Notes: generated by a model from the sequence alone, not told the origin. A stretch of DNA of 38,146 nt from an uncultured Dorea sp. (GCA_910588745.1 CAJURK010000030.1:1-38146), one strand, 5' to 3'. Counted from the stretch's first letter, positions 17,372 through 25,879 are shown. Numbers and translations: made by a program.

Positions 17372-18793
17372 ATGCAAAAGGGTTTTTTGTGGGGCGGCGC
17401 AACTGCGGCGAACCAATGCGAAGGCGGATGGCAGGAAGGCGGGAGGGGTATATCTGTGGTAGACGTGATACCACATGGCAGGAACCGAATGCCGGTTATG
17501 AAAGGAACGATGGATTACCGTGAACTGCCGGAAGGGACGAACTATCCCGGAAGGGAAGCGGTAGACATGTATGGACATTATAAAGAAGATATTGCATTAT
17601 TTGCCGAAATGGGGTTCAAGTGTTACCGATTCTCTTTCTCCTGGTCCCGGATTTTTCCAACCGGCGAGGAATCGGAGCCGAATAGAAACGGGGTGGAATT
17701 TTACGACGATTTCATTAACGAGCTTTTGAAATATAAAATAGAACCGGTGGTGACGCTTTGCCATTTTGACGCGCCGCTCGGATTGGTGGAAAAGTACGGT
17801 TCCTGGAAGAACCGGAAAATGATTGATTATTTTCTTCGGTATTGCGAGGTGGTTTTCCGGCATTTCAAAGACAGGGTTCGGTATTGGATTACATTTAACG
17901 AGATTAATATGCTGATGCATCTGCCCTTTATGGGAGCCGGAATTCGTTTTGAAGAGGGGGAGAATGAGCTGCAGGTCAAATATCAGGCGGCTCATCACGA
18001 ATTGACGGCGTCGGCAATGGCAGTGAAGCTTGCCCATGAGATTAATCCGGATTTTCAGGTGGGCTGTATGCTGGCGGCAGGAAGCGTGTACCCCTATAGC
18101 TGCAATCCGGACGACGTGTGGGAGAGCATGAAAAAAGACCGGGAGAATTACTTCTTTATTGACGTGCAGGCAAGAGGGGAATATCCTTCGTATGCGAAGA
18201 AATTTCTCGAAGGGCAGGGAATACGGCTTCAGATGACGGAAGAGGATGAGAGAACGCTGAAAGAACATACGGTGGATTTTATTTCCCTCTCTTATTACAA
18301 TAGCCGCTGCGTACGTGCGGACGGACAGGGGGAAGCTTCCGGCGGCAACGTATTTGCGTCGGCGAAGAATCCGTATCTGGAATGCAGCCAGTGGGGATGG
18401 CCGATTGATCCTAAGGGCTTTCGAATTACGCTGAACGCATTGTACGACCGTTATCAAAAACCGTTGTTTGTAGTGGAAAACGGGCTTGGCGCGGTGGATA
18501 CGCCGGATGAAAACGGAAATATCAACGACGACTACCGGATTGATTACCTTAGCTCCCATATCCGGGCGATGATGAGCGCGGTGGAGGAAGACGGGGTTGA
18601 CGTGATCGGTTATACGCCGTGGGGATGCGTGGACTTGATCAGCGCGACTACCGGGGAAATGTCGAAGCGTTACGGCTTTATTTATGTGGATAAGGACGAC
18701 GAGGGAAACGGGACGCTGAAGCGAGTACGGAAGAAATCCTTTGAGTGGTATCGGACGGTTATAGCTTCTAATGGGGAGAGTCTTCAGAGTTAG
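17372..18793 (+). CDS. bglA: 6-phospho-beta-glucosidase (GH1)
   Basis: The 473-aa protein is full length for glycoside hydrolase family 1. It starts MQKGFLWGGATAANQCEGGW, the family N-terminal signature. The acid/base glutamate is E177 in TFNEINM, and the nucleophile is E369 in FVVENGLGAVD. YGFIYVDKDDEGNGTLKR near the end is typical of the phospho-sugar-hydrolysing branch. It cleaves PTS-imported beta-glucoside 6-phosphates in the cytoplasm to glucose 6-phosphate and aglycone or sugar. I chose ATG 17372 because GAAAGGAAGAAAAGG precedes it and the domain begins there. It follows the truncated PTS gene by about 95 bp, so its native importer is broken and another PTS may serve it. Confidence 0.92.
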   Translation: MQKGFLWGGATAANQCEGGWQEGGRGISVVDVIPHGRNRMPVMKGTMDYRELPEGTNYPGREAVDMYGHYKEDIALFAEMGFKCYRFSFSWSRIFPTGEESEPNRNGVEFYDDFINELLKYKIEPVVTLCHFDAPLGLVEKYGSWKNRKMIDYFLRYCEVVFRHFKDRVRYWITFNEINMLMHLPFMGAGIRFEEGENELQVKYQAAHHELTASAMAVKLAHEINPDFQVGCMLAAGSVYPYSCNPDDVWESMKKDRENYFFIDVQARGEYPSYAKKFLEGQGIRLQMTEEDERTLKEHTVDFISLSYYNSRCVRADGQGEASGGNVFASAKNPYLECSQWGWPIDPKGFRITLNALYDRYQKPLFVVENGLGAVDTPDENGNINDDYRIDYLSSHIRAMMSAVEEDGVDVIGYTPWGCVDLISATTGEMSKRYGFIYVDKDDEGNGTLKRVRKKSFEWYRTVIASNGESLQS

Positions 18794-18842
18794 TTTTGGT
18801 TGTGAGTATCATCTGTCTGCCGCCGAGGCCTTTCTGATTTGA

Positions 18843-19079
18843 CTACAGTTCACAGGTCATTTGGTAAACAGCGGGTTGGATCAGGAGCATGTCTCTAAGC
18901 AGACAATTCAGGAGTGTTTTTAATGGAATTGAAATAGCAGCTTATGCAGACTTAGACGCGAAGGCTTTCCTGAGCGGCTTAGTCTGCGTTAGCTGATCGT
19001 TCAATGGAATGTTACTCCGTCTGCATAGAGACATGCTCCTGATTCAGCCCGCGTCCGGCAGGTGATGTGTGAACAGTAG
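18843..19079. repeat. Long imperfect palindrome of about 240 bp
   Basis: Two arms are inverted copies. GCGGGTTGGATCAGGAGCAT and following bases (18871-18904) match the complement of 19019-19052 over 34 bp with three mismatches. The outer parts 18843-18860 and 19062-19079 match less well. The interior also pairs loosely (GCAGACTTAG near 18946 against CTTAGTCTGC near 18978), so the whole region can fold as one long hairpin. It contains no credible gene and lies between bglA and rpiB, occupying most of the gap 18794-19183. It could be a transcript-end structure, a structured RNA or a MITE-like element. Confidence 0.75.
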
Positions 19080-19105
19080 ATTTGTGTTATTATATGATAA
19101 GTAAG

Positions 19106-19134
19106 TTGACTGTGGAGGCTGATTATTATAAGAT
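19106..19134 (+). promoter_or_regulatory. Probable promoter of rpiB
   Basis: TTGACT at 19106-19111, 17 nt, then TAAGAT at 19129-19134, about 50 bp upstream of the rpiB start. Confidence 0.5.
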
Positions 19135-19183
19135 AGATGTGGTGAAAATTGTGTAGATTTTCTTCAGAAAGGGGCATAATATT

Positions 19184-19639
19184 ATGAAAATCGGTATTGG
19201 AAACGACCATGCGGCGGTAGATATGAAGAATGAGATTAAAGCGTATCTGGAAGAGAAGGGTCATGAAGTGGTTAATTTTGGGACGGATTCGGATGCGAGC
19301 TGCCATTATCCGGAGTATGCCAAGAAGGTTGCGTTGGCAGTTACAGGCGGAGAGGTTGAGCTTGGAATTTTAATCTGCGGTACGGGCGTAGGGATTTCCA
19401 TAGCAGCAAATAAAGTGGAAGGTATCAGAGCGGTTGTCTGCAGCGAGCCATATTCGGCGAAACTGTCCAGAGAGCATAATAATACGAATATTTTGGCGTT
19501 TGGGGCAAGGGTGATTGGAATTGAAACGGCGAAGATGATCGTGGACGCTTGGCTGGACGCTGAATTTATGGGCGGAAAACATGGCGCGAGAGTGGATATG
19601 ATTATGGATATTGAGAAAAGCAAGATTCATGGAAATTAA
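19184..19639 (+). CDS. rpiB: Ribose-5-phosphate isomerase B
   Basis: The 151-aa protein belongs to the RpiB/LacAB family. It interconverts ribose 5-phosphate and ribulose 5-phosphate in the pentose phosphate pathway, in the cytoplasm. It starts MKIGIGNDHAAVDMKNEIKA (D8, H9). It carries the catalytic cysteine C65 in LICGTGVGISIAANK and the REHNNTNILAFGARVIG segment. The length matches bacterial RpiB (about 150 aa). The ATG follows AGAAAGGGG. LacA/LacB subunits are close relatives, but a lone gene with the RpiB cysteine favours RpiB. Confidence 0.92.
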   Translation: MKIGIGNDHAAVDMKNEIKAYLEEKGHEVVNFGTDSDASCHYPEYAKKVALAVTGGEVELGILICGTGVGISIAANKVEGIRAVVCSEPYSAKLSREHNNTNILAFGARVIGIETAKMIVDAWLDAEFMGGKHGARVDMIMDIEKSKIHGN

Positions 19640-19677
19640 GGATTAGGGATTTTGGCCTGTGCGGCGATAACTATTGG

Positions 19678-19706
19678 TTGACTTTATAGTAATTGTTAGC
19701 TATAAT
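19678..19706 (+). promoter_or_regulatory. Promoter of tRNA-Ser
   Basis: TTGACT (19678-19683), exactly 17 nt, TATAAT (19701-19706): a near-consensus vegetative promoter 37 bp upstream of the tRNA. Confidence 0.85.
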
Positions 19707-19742
19707 TATTTCCGCACAGGAAAATTCCTTCTTTGTGTATAA

Positions 19743-19831
19743 GGAGAGTTATCGAAGTGGTCATAACGAACTGCACTCGAAATGCAGTTGTCCTGTTTTG
19801 GGACACGTGGGTTCGAATCCCACACTCTCCG
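19743..19831 (+). tRNA. tRNA-Ser (anticodon CGA)
   Basis: The acceptor arm GGAGAGT (19743-19749) pairs with ACTCTCC (19824-19830), with G as discriminator. The anticodon stem CTGCA/TGCAG encloses CTCGAAA, giving anticodon CGA (codon UCG). A long variable arm (TTGTCCTGTTTTGGGACA) and a T loop GGTTCGAATCC confirm a class II serine tRNA. The 3' CCA is not encoded. Confidence 0.95.
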
Positions 19832-19845
19832 TTCATGTTTTTAGT

Positions 19846-19882
19846 CCGCAAGCGGGATTAACGCTTGCGGGCGTTTTTTTTA
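19846..19882 (+). terminator. Terminator of tRNA-Ser, overlapping the convergent SGNH gene
   Basis: CCGCAAGCG (19846-19854) pairs with CGCTTGCGG (19862-19870), followed by GCG and a run of T. The stop codon of the minus-strand hydrolase gene (19858-19860) lies in the loop, so the same hairpin encodes that protein's last residues. Confidence 0.9.
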
Positions 19883-20928
19883 CGGATAATTACTGCAATA
19901 GAAAGGCAAAGCATCAGCCCTGCGCTCATAAGCAGGGAGATTTGGAGTATCCGTTTTTGCCTTGCCTGCCGTAATTTTTCTTCCGCGGCCTTTTGCTCTG
20001 CGGCGATCCGCTCTTTCGCAAGAGCCGCGGCTTCAGACTGTTCCTGTTCGGATATCTCTGCGGCCTGCATAATCTGCATATCCAGCGCGCTTTCGACTAA
20101 ATTGCGGATTAATTCCTGTCCCTGCTGGTCGGGGTGCAGTCCGTCGGACTGGGTATGCGCTGCAATATCAGAGTTCAAAAGATCCACGACCTGGTAATCG
20201 TATTCTTCCGCGTGGTCATAGATAATTTCATTCATTTTAGTAATCAGGCTTTTGATAACTGCATTGAGAGTGCCGGGAAGTTCTGCCTTTTCTACCGGGT
20301 TATAAATGGTTGTTACGACCATCTGGCTATCGGTTTTTCGGAGCGTATGGATGGAAGAGACGGCAAGCAGCCATTGCTCTTCAAAAGAATCATAATCCCA
20401 GCCGGTAATGGCGCCTACAACGTCTACAAGCAGCAGAGGATTGTCTGAAATTCCCTGCTGGAGAGCCTGCATCGCTTCGTCGGCAGTATGAAATGCGGTT
20501 TCATTGCCCAGAATTTCCCGGGATACTTTTTTAAATTCATTCATTAAATCATTGGCGCCAATGGTCAGCGTAATCACATCTGATTTCCCCAGCGATTCCT
20601 GCACCTCGGGCTGTGCTAAGAAGGTTGTGTTTAACTTTGTAGTAGTAAGTCCGTTTTTGGTATATTGCAGGAACTGGACGGGAACCTGATTGATTACCCC
20701 CAGGTCTTCTGCGAGAAGGGCGGGGTAGTTCTCAAGCTGTAAGGCGCTGTCGGCAGAGTACCCGTTGGGGATGCTGTCGCCTAGTGCGGCGTAGCAGATC
20801 GCCGGCTCTTCCTGTTTTTCTTCCTCCGCAGAGATAGGCAAAACGGGAAGTATGGATAAAAGGAGTAATAAAGTAAGTAAAAATGATAAAATAGACTGTA
20901 GGGAACGTCTGTAGCTGAACTGTTTCAT
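19858..20928 (-). CDS. Membrane-anchored SGNH/GDSL hydrolase
   Basis: This is about a 356-aa secreted esterase-like protein. The N-terminal signal peptide (RSLQSILSFLLTLLLLLSIL) probably ends after PISA. The SGNH domain carries block I ALGDSIPNGYSAD (nucleophile Ser), block III TIGANDLMNEF and block V DGLHPDQQG (Asp/His). It is followed by a charged helical stretch (EISEQEQSEAAALAKERIAA), a C-terminal membrane segment (ISLLMSAGLMLCLSIAVII) and a basic tail KKNARKR. The catalytic domain is therefore outside the cell, tethered by its C terminus. Relatives deacylate lipids or cell-wall sugars, and the substrate here is unknown. An AGGAGG favours the ATG at 20928 over 20934 by spacing. Confidence 0.85.
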   Translation of the reverse strand: MKQFSYRRSLQSILSFLLTLLLLLSILPVLPISAEEEKQEEPAICYAALGDSIPNGYSADSALQLENYPALLAEDLGVINQVPVQFLQYTKNGLTTTKLNTTFLAQPEVQESLGKSDVITLTIGANDLMNEFKKVSREILGNETAFHTADEAMQALQQGISDNPLLLVDVVGAITGWDYDSFEEQWLLAVSSIHTLRKTDSQMVVTTIYNPVEKAELPGTLNAVIKSLITKMNEIIYDHAEEYDYQVVDLLNSDIAAHTQSDGLHPDQQGQELIRNLVESALDMQIMQAAEISEQEQSEAAALAKERIAAEQKAAEEKLRQARQKRILQISLLMSAGLMLCLSIAVIIRKKNARKR

Positions 20929-21191
20929 TCCCATCCACCTCCTGAAAAATATCTTCCTGTACGGCAGGGGGAGAGATACGGCCCCTGTGTATGCCGCATT
21001 ACTGTTTATTATATTCTATCATGGCTGTAATATTTCTTCCAGAGCGCAGGCGCATTTTATATTCGGTGAAACTTCCCGGGTTACTGTCCGTACAGTATTT
21101 TGCAGTTGCTGCAAAGTACATAAGAAGGTGATTCAGGAGTGCAAATGAAACAATTGACTATAACACGTTAAAAGGATAAAATGAAGGATAG

Positions 21192-21362
21192 TTATCGGCG
21201 GCTATGCAGCCCGCAATGGAAGCGCCTACGGCGGGGAACCAGCAGTTGTATACGATTCTTGATATTACAGACCAGAAGCTGAAGGAGCAGTTAGCGTAAA
21301 GCTGCGACCATCAGCCATTTATCGCAAAGGCGCCGATGGTTTTGGTGTTCTGCGCGGATTAA
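21192..21362 (+). pseudogene. Nitroreductase-family protein fragment with in-frame stops
   Basis: One frame reads LSAAMQPAMEAPTAGNQQLY and TILDITDQKLKEQLA, then a stop, then SCDHQPFIAKAPMVLVFCAD and another stop. The APTAGNQQ motif followed by the IAKAPMVLVFCAD strand is typical of the FMN-binding N-terminal region of NfsA/FRP-like nitroreductases. The start, the middle and the entire C-terminal half are missing, so it is a relic. Confidence 0.7.
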
Positions 21363-21402
21363 GACAGTACATGGAATCGTATATATCCGGAAGGAATAAG
21401 AG

Positions 21403-21543
21403 ATGTGGGTTACAATTATTTTAGAAATACTCTTTGCTCCGGCAATTTGTTATGAGAATTATCAGAAAAGAAAAACATACCGCATGATAGACCGTCTGTT
21501 AGACAGCATGTTAAGCCAGGAAGTGCTTGGCAATAATGCTTAA
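21403..21543 (+). CDS. Small ORF resembling a sensor-kinase N-terminal fragment
   Basis: An ATG preceded by GGAAGGAATAAGAG starts a 46-aa frame with one membrane-like segment (WVTIILEILFAPAIC), then a basic/helical part (YQKRKTYRMIDRLLDSML). The pattern of one helix, basic patch and MIDRLLD resembles the start of small Clostridial histidine kinases. A shifted frame continues DTIPEAVADKIKYLC, in keeping with a frameshifted, truncated kinase. This is a weak call. Confidence 0.35.
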   Translation: MWVTIILEILFAPAICYENYQKRKTYRMIDRLLDSMLSQEVLGNNA

Positions 21544-21767
21544 CGATACGATTCCGGAGGCGGTAGCAGATAAGATTAAATACCTGTGCAGGCATTCTGA
21601 TATAATCTGATATCAAGGCAATGGTTCAGGGATTTGCGGATTGTTAAAAAAAAGTACGTGTGTTAGAATATAGGTGCAAGAAATACTATAAAATATTACC
21701 CATTGCATGAGACTTCGATAGAAAATGGTGTGAGAAAATTATCAAGCATGTAAATAAGTTTTAGAAA

Positions 21768-21934
21768 CTAGTACAGCGAAAATTAAGTTTTGGATAGTTT
21801 GACGCAGAGTATTATTCTGGGAGTGTTGCTTCACAAACGCAGGCATAGTGGTTGCTACGTCGAGGCTTGGGGAGTAGTGTTATCAGGAAAATAGGCAAGC
21901 CAAACTGCTAATTATTTAATATTCGCTGTACTAG
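21768..21934 (+). ncRNA. Candidate structured RNA or small element bounded by 13-bp inverted repeats
   Basis: CTAGTACAGCGAA (21768-21780) is a perfect inverted copy of TTCGCTGTACTAG (21922-21934). Nested within is a second pairing, AGTTTG (21796-21801) with CAAACT (21901-21906), and a possible third, GACG (21801-21804) with CGTC (21858-21861). No coding frame is evident. It ends just before the ribosome binding site of the gene at 21951, so it could be the structured 5' leader of that operon. A MITE with these terminal repeats is the alternative. I do not match it to a named RNA family. Confidence 0.5.
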
Positions 21935-21950
21935 GAAAGGGGCAGGCGGC

Positions 21951-22166
21951 GTGGAAACAAAAGAATACTATGAAATTAATCTTCCGCCATATCTTCAGCA
22001 TGATCTAGATGAAATGAAAGAAGGGAAATATCCATATGACTGCCTTTGGGGAGAGTTATATGGTTCTATTAATAGTGCTTTTATAGATGGAGATATTACA
22101 GAAGACCATGCGTGGTATTTGCAGGAGAAATATTTAAATATGGAAAGGAATGAAAAGGTTGATTGA
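21951..22166 (+). CDS. Small partner protein of a HipA-like kinase gene
   Basis: The 71-aa acidic protein starts at GTG 21951 after GGAAAGGGG. It contains YYEINLPPYLQHDLDEMKEG and CLWGELYGSINSAFIDGDIT. Proteins of this type lie directly upstream of HipA/CtkA-like kinases in Clostridia, which suggests an antitoxin or regulatory partner, but there is no recognisable DNA-binding motif. It overlaps the next gene by 17 nt. Because the kinase partner is truncated, this gene may now be an orphan. Confidence 0.6.
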   Translation: METKEYYEINLPPYLQHDLDEMKEGKYPYDCLWGELYGSINSAFIDGDITEDHAWYLQEKYLNMERNEKVD

Positions 22167-22497
22167 TTTTACAAAGTGTAAGGTAGATCCTTTTCGTGCA
22201 TACGACGGTGCAAAAGGTTCAAAGATTTGCGTAATATATAAGAATGAGCGATACATGATTAAATTTCCGTCTCATGCAAGAGATAACAAAACGATGCATT
22301 ATTCCAATGGATGTTTCAATGAACATATTGCCAGTTCTATATACAGAATCTTGGTGATGAAAGTCCAGAAAACTCTGCTGGGAATGTATGATGGGAAAGA
22401 GGTAGTTGCCTGTAAGGATTTCTGTGCTATAGGGGAACGGATTATTAATTTTGGCATGATGAAAAATCAGTGTATTGATAGTGGGTTTTTGTGGTGA
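22150..22497 (+). pseudogene. HipA-like kinase, truncated after the N-terminal region
   Basis: The frame gives 115 residues. MKRLIDFTKCKVDPFRAYDG is followed by ERYMIKFPSHA (nucleotide-binding strand region), SNGCFNEHIASSIYRILV and KEVVACKDFCAIGERIINFG. These fit the first third of HipA/CtkA-type serine kinases, which normally have about 300-400 residues. The family-like sequence stops near MMKNQCID, and five unrelated residues precede the stop. No kinase catalytic loop is present. The breakpoint lies about 60 bp before cas9, so it probably marks the left junction of the inserted CRISPR-Cas locus. Confidence 0.7.
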
Positions 22498-22556
22498 GAC
22501 AAGGAATGATCTGGTCGAATAAATAAAAATTTTACAAATGAAAAGAGGAAATGGTT

Positions 22557-25500
22557 ATGGGACATATTGCAGCATTTGATATAGGAATTGCATCTGTGGG
22601 ATGGGCTATTATTGAAAAAGAGTCGGAGATGGTAATTGAAGCGGGATCAAATATTTTTCCGGAAGCATCAGCGGCAGGTAATCAAATGCGAAGAGAAATG
22701 CGTCAGGCCAGACGTATGAAACGAAGAGAAAAAACCAGATTGAATGACTTTAATAAATTGTGGGAAAAATATAAATTTTCAATTCCACAGTTCAAAACGA
22801 ATGACATAGCCGGACTGAAAGTAAAAGCGCTTCGTGAGAAAATATCGTTGGATGAATTATATTTGATTTTATATAATTATCTGAAACATCGCGGTATATC
22901 CTATCTGGAAGACGCAGCGGATGATTCGGCTGCAGGCTCCAGTGCGTATGCAAAAGGATTGCAATTAAATGCGAAAGAATTGGAAACAAAATTTCCATGT
23001 GAGATGCAAAAAGACAGGCTGGTACAAATTGGAAAATACAGAGGTCAGACGCAGATTACGGATAGCAATGGGGAGAAATTAGATCTGAGTAATGTGTTTA
23101 CCATTGGAGCATACCGGAAAGAGATTCAGAAAGTGTTTGAAACCCAAAGAGTATATTACGAAGAATTATCTGTTGAATTTCAAGATGAATATCTGGTGAT
23201 TTTTAATAGAAAACGAAAATATTATGAAGGGCCAGGAAACGAAAAATCCAGAACGGATTATGGGAAGTATACAACTAGATTAAATGAAGATGGAGAATAT
23301 ATTACTGAAAAAAATATTTTTGAAAAATTAATTGGGAAATGCAGTGTATACGAAGAAGAGTTTCGCGCAGCGGCGGCATCTTATACGGCACAGGAATTTA
23401 ACTTGTTAAATGATCTGAACAATCTGACGATAAATGGACGGAAGCTTGAAGAGAATGAAAAACGAGTAATTGTTGAGGATGTCAAGACAAGTAATACTAT
23501 TAATATGCGTAAAATCATAGCAAAAGCTATGGGAGAAACAATAGAGGAATTTCTTGGCGCAAGAATTGATAAAAATGAGAAAGAAATCTTCCATAAGTTT
23601 GAAATCTACAATAAGATGCGCAAAGCTCTCGCAGAGATAGAAGTTGATATAACAGATTTTTCCAGAGAAGAATTGGATACAGTAGGCTACATATTGACAA
23701 TTAATACGGATAAAGAGGCTATGATAGCAGCGTTTCGTGAGTCTGCTTTGGAGTTGCCGGATGATGTCACAGACTGCTTGATTACGCTTAGGAAAAACAA
23801 TGGTTCCTTGTTCGCAAAGTGGCATTCTTTTTCGTTGAAAATTATGAATGAATTGATACCGGTAATGTATGAGCAGCCGAAGGAACAAATGACGCTTTTG
23901 ACGGAAATGGGGATTGGGAAAAGAAAAGCGGAAGAATTTGCTGGTTTGAAATATATACCTGTGGATGCAGCAAGTGAAGAAATTTTCAATCCGGTGGTCC
24001 GGCGGTCTGTGAGAATTACGTTCAGGGTATTGAATGCACTTCTGAAAAAATATGGGACATTAGATGAAGTGATAATCGAGATGCCCCGAGACCGCAATTC
24101 AGAAGAGGAAAAGAAGAGGATCAAAGATGGTCAGAAGTTAAATGAGAAGGAAATGGAGTATATTGAAAATATACTTGCAACAATTTATGATATCCGACTT
24201 ACATCGGCAGAGTACTCCTCTCAGAAACAATTGAATCTGAAATTAAAACTGTGGAATGAGCAGGGTGGCAGATGTTTATATTCCGGCAAACAGATCGAAC
24301 CGAGGGATATTATCGAAGATCCGGATCGGTTTGAGATCGATCATATTATCCCAAGATCGATATCCTTTGATGATTCAAGAAGCAATAAAGTACTGGTATA
24401 TCGTACAGAAAATCAGAAAAAAGGAAATCAGACGCCATATTATTATCTTGCTCATTCGGATAGTAAATGGTCATTTGAACAATATAAAGCAACGGTTCTT
24501 GAGATGTCAAAGAAAAAGGAATATGGTATTTCCAGAAAAAAGGTACAAAATCTGCTTTTTAGCGACGATATTACGAAAATGGATGTGCTGAAAGGATTTA
24601 TTAATCGAAATATAGATGATACAAGATATGCTTCGCGAGTCGTGTTGAATACAGTTCAAAGTTTTTTTGATGCAAAAGAAGCCAATACGAAAGTGAAGGC
24701 CGTCAAAGGAAGTTATACCAATCAGATGCGTATGAATATGAAATTGGATAAAAATCGTGATGAAAGTTATGCGCATCATGCGGTAGATGCGATGTTAATT
24801 GGATTTTCACAGTTAGGATATGAGGCTTATCGAAAGCTGCAAGGTGAATTTATTGATTTTGAATCCGGTGAGATTCTGAATCAAGGAATGTGGGAAGAAA
24901 AAATGTCAGATGATGTTTATGCAGATTATCTTTATGGCATGAAGTGGAGTAATATCCGACATGAGATTACCAGAGCAGAAAAAGAGGTGAAATACTGGCA
25001 TTATGTCGATTATAAAGCGAATCGCGGGATTTGCAATCAGACGATTCGCGGAACAAGGGAGTATGATGGAAAGACATATAAAATCAATAAATTCGACATT
25101 CGAACAAAAGAAGGTGCGGCAATTTTCAAAAAACTTGCACTTAGCAAAAAGGAAAGTGACAGAGAAAAATTGCTGGTTTATAAAAATGACCGAAGAACAT
25201 TCGACGACCTTGTTCAGATTCTAAAAGATTACGCAGAGGCTGTAAATCCATTTGTACAGTATGAAAAGGAAACCGGAGATTGTGTAAGGAAATATGCGAA
25301 AAAACATAATGGTCCAAGGATTGATAAACTAAAATATACAGATGGAGAAATTGGGAGCTGTATTGATATTTCACATAAGTATGGGCATGACAAGGGCAGT
25401 AAAAAAGTAGTGCTTGAAAGTCTGGTTCCCTATCGCATGGATGTATATTATAATGAAGCAGAGAACGCATATTATCTGGTTGGAATAAAACAGTCTGACG

Positions 25501-25871
25501 TAAAGTGTGAAAATGGGGATAATGTAATTGATGAAGAGGCATATGCTAAAATTTTGTTAAATGAAAAAATGATTCAAGAGGGACAGACAAGGGAAGAACT
25601 GGAAAATCTCGGATTTGAATTCAGAATATCCTTTTATAAAAATGATATTATCGAATATGAGAAAAAAGGAGAAATCTTCAGGGAAAGATTTTTGTCAAGA
25701 ACGAAACCGAAACAAAGAAATTATATTGAGACAAAACCAATAGACCGAGCAAAATATGAAAAGCAAAATTTAGTCGGATTGGGAAAAACACAAAGAATTA
25801 TAAAATATAGAATGGATATTTTGGGAAATTACTATCCATGCGAAAAGGAAAAATTTTCAAGATATTGCTGA
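22557..25871 (+). CDS. cas9: Cas9, compact type II-A (SaCas9-like)
   Basis: This is the RNA-guided DNA endonuclease of the CRISPR system, 1104 aa and so close to the small S. aureus type (1053 aa). RuvC-I has D8 (AAFDIGIASVGWAI), followed by an arginine-rich bridge helix (RREMRQARRMKRREKTRL). RuvC-II has E508 (VIIEMPRDRN). The HNH domain has D595-H596 (EIDHIIPRSISFDD) and N619. RuvC-III has H741 and D744 (YAHHAVDAMLI). The HNH region and the C-terminal segment (LVPYRMDVYY, YRMDILGNYYPC) read closely like SaCas9. All nuclease residues are intact. I prefer ATG 22557 over 22551 by its distance from AGAGG. The tracrRNA gene starts about 45 bp after the stop. The PAM cannot be deduced from sequence alone. 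Confidence 0.95.
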   Translation: MGHIAAFDIGIASVGWAIIEKESEMVIEAGSNIFPEASAAGNQMRREMRQARRMKRREKTRLNDFNKLWEKYKFSIPQFKTNDIAGLKVKALREKISLDELYLILYNYLKHRGISYLEDAADDSAAGSSAYAKGLQLNAKELETKFPCEMQKDRLVQIGKYRGQTQITDSNGEKLDLSNVFTIGAYRKEIQKVFETQRVYYEELSVEFQDEYLVIFNRKRKYYEGPGNEKSRTDYGKYTTRLNEDGEYITEKNIFEKLIGKCSVYEEEFRAAAASYTAQEFNLLNDLNNLTINGRKLEENEKRVIVEDVKTSNTINMRKIIAKAMGETIEEFLGARIDKNEKEIFHKFEIYNKMRKALAEIEVDITDFSREELDTVGYILTINTDKEAMIAAFRESALELPDDVTDCLITLRKNNGSLFAKWHSFSLKIMNELIPVMYEQPKEQMTLLTEMGIGKRKAEEFAGLKYIPVDAASEEIFNPVVRRSVRITFRVLNALLKKYGTLDEVIIEMPRDRNSEEEKKRIKDGQKLNEKEMEYIENILATIYDIRLTSAEYSSQKQLNLKLKLWNEQGGRCLYSGKQIEPRDIIEDPDRFEIDHIIPRSISFDDSRSNKVLVYRTENQKKGNQTPYYYLAHSDSKWSFEQYKATVLEMSKKKEYGISRKKVQNLLFSDDITKMDVLKGFINRNIDDTRYASRVVLNTVQSFFDAKEANTKVKAVKGSYTNQMRMNMKLDKNRDESYAHHAVDAMLIGFSQLGYEAYRKLQGEFIDFESGEILNQGMWEEKMSDDVYADYLYGMKWSNIRHEITRAEKEVKYWHYVDYKANRGICNQTIRGTREYDGKTYKINKFDIRTKEGAAIFKKLALSKKESDREKLLVYKNDRRTFDDLVQILKDYAEAVNPFVQYEKETGDCVRKYAKKHNGPRIDKLKYTDGEIGSCIDISHKYGHDKGSKKVVLESLVPYRMDVYYNEAENAYYLVGIKQSDVKCENGDNVIDEEAYAKILLNEKMIQEGQTREELENLGFEFRISFYKNDIIEYEKKGEIFRERFLSRTKPKQRNYIETKPIDRAKYEKQNLVGLGKTQRIIKYRMDILGNYYPCEKEKFSRYC

Positions 25872-25879
25872 TTATCTTA

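Larger units (their letters stand above)
20940..21767. other. Gene-debris region between the SGNH hydrolase and the HipA-like locus
   Basis: No intact gene of normal length is present. Recognisable pieces are a nitroreductase fragment (21192-21362) and a possible kinase N terminus (21403-21543), listed separately. The rest (20940-21190 and 21605-21767) shows no coding signal or clear structure. Confidence 0.5.

Noticed and set aside
17597..18559. Long minus-strand frame opposite the GH1 gene
   Set aside because: It mirrors bglA and has no ribosome binding site or recognisable domain.
18843..19079. Interpreting the palindrome as the terminator of bglA
   Set aside because: The arms are too long, lie up to 290 bp after the stop and lack a T-tract, so a simple terminator does not explain it.
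21768..21934. Retron or other reverse-transcriptase-associated RNA
   Set aside because: No reverse transcriptase gene is nearby. The adjacent genes are a HipA-like pair and cas9.
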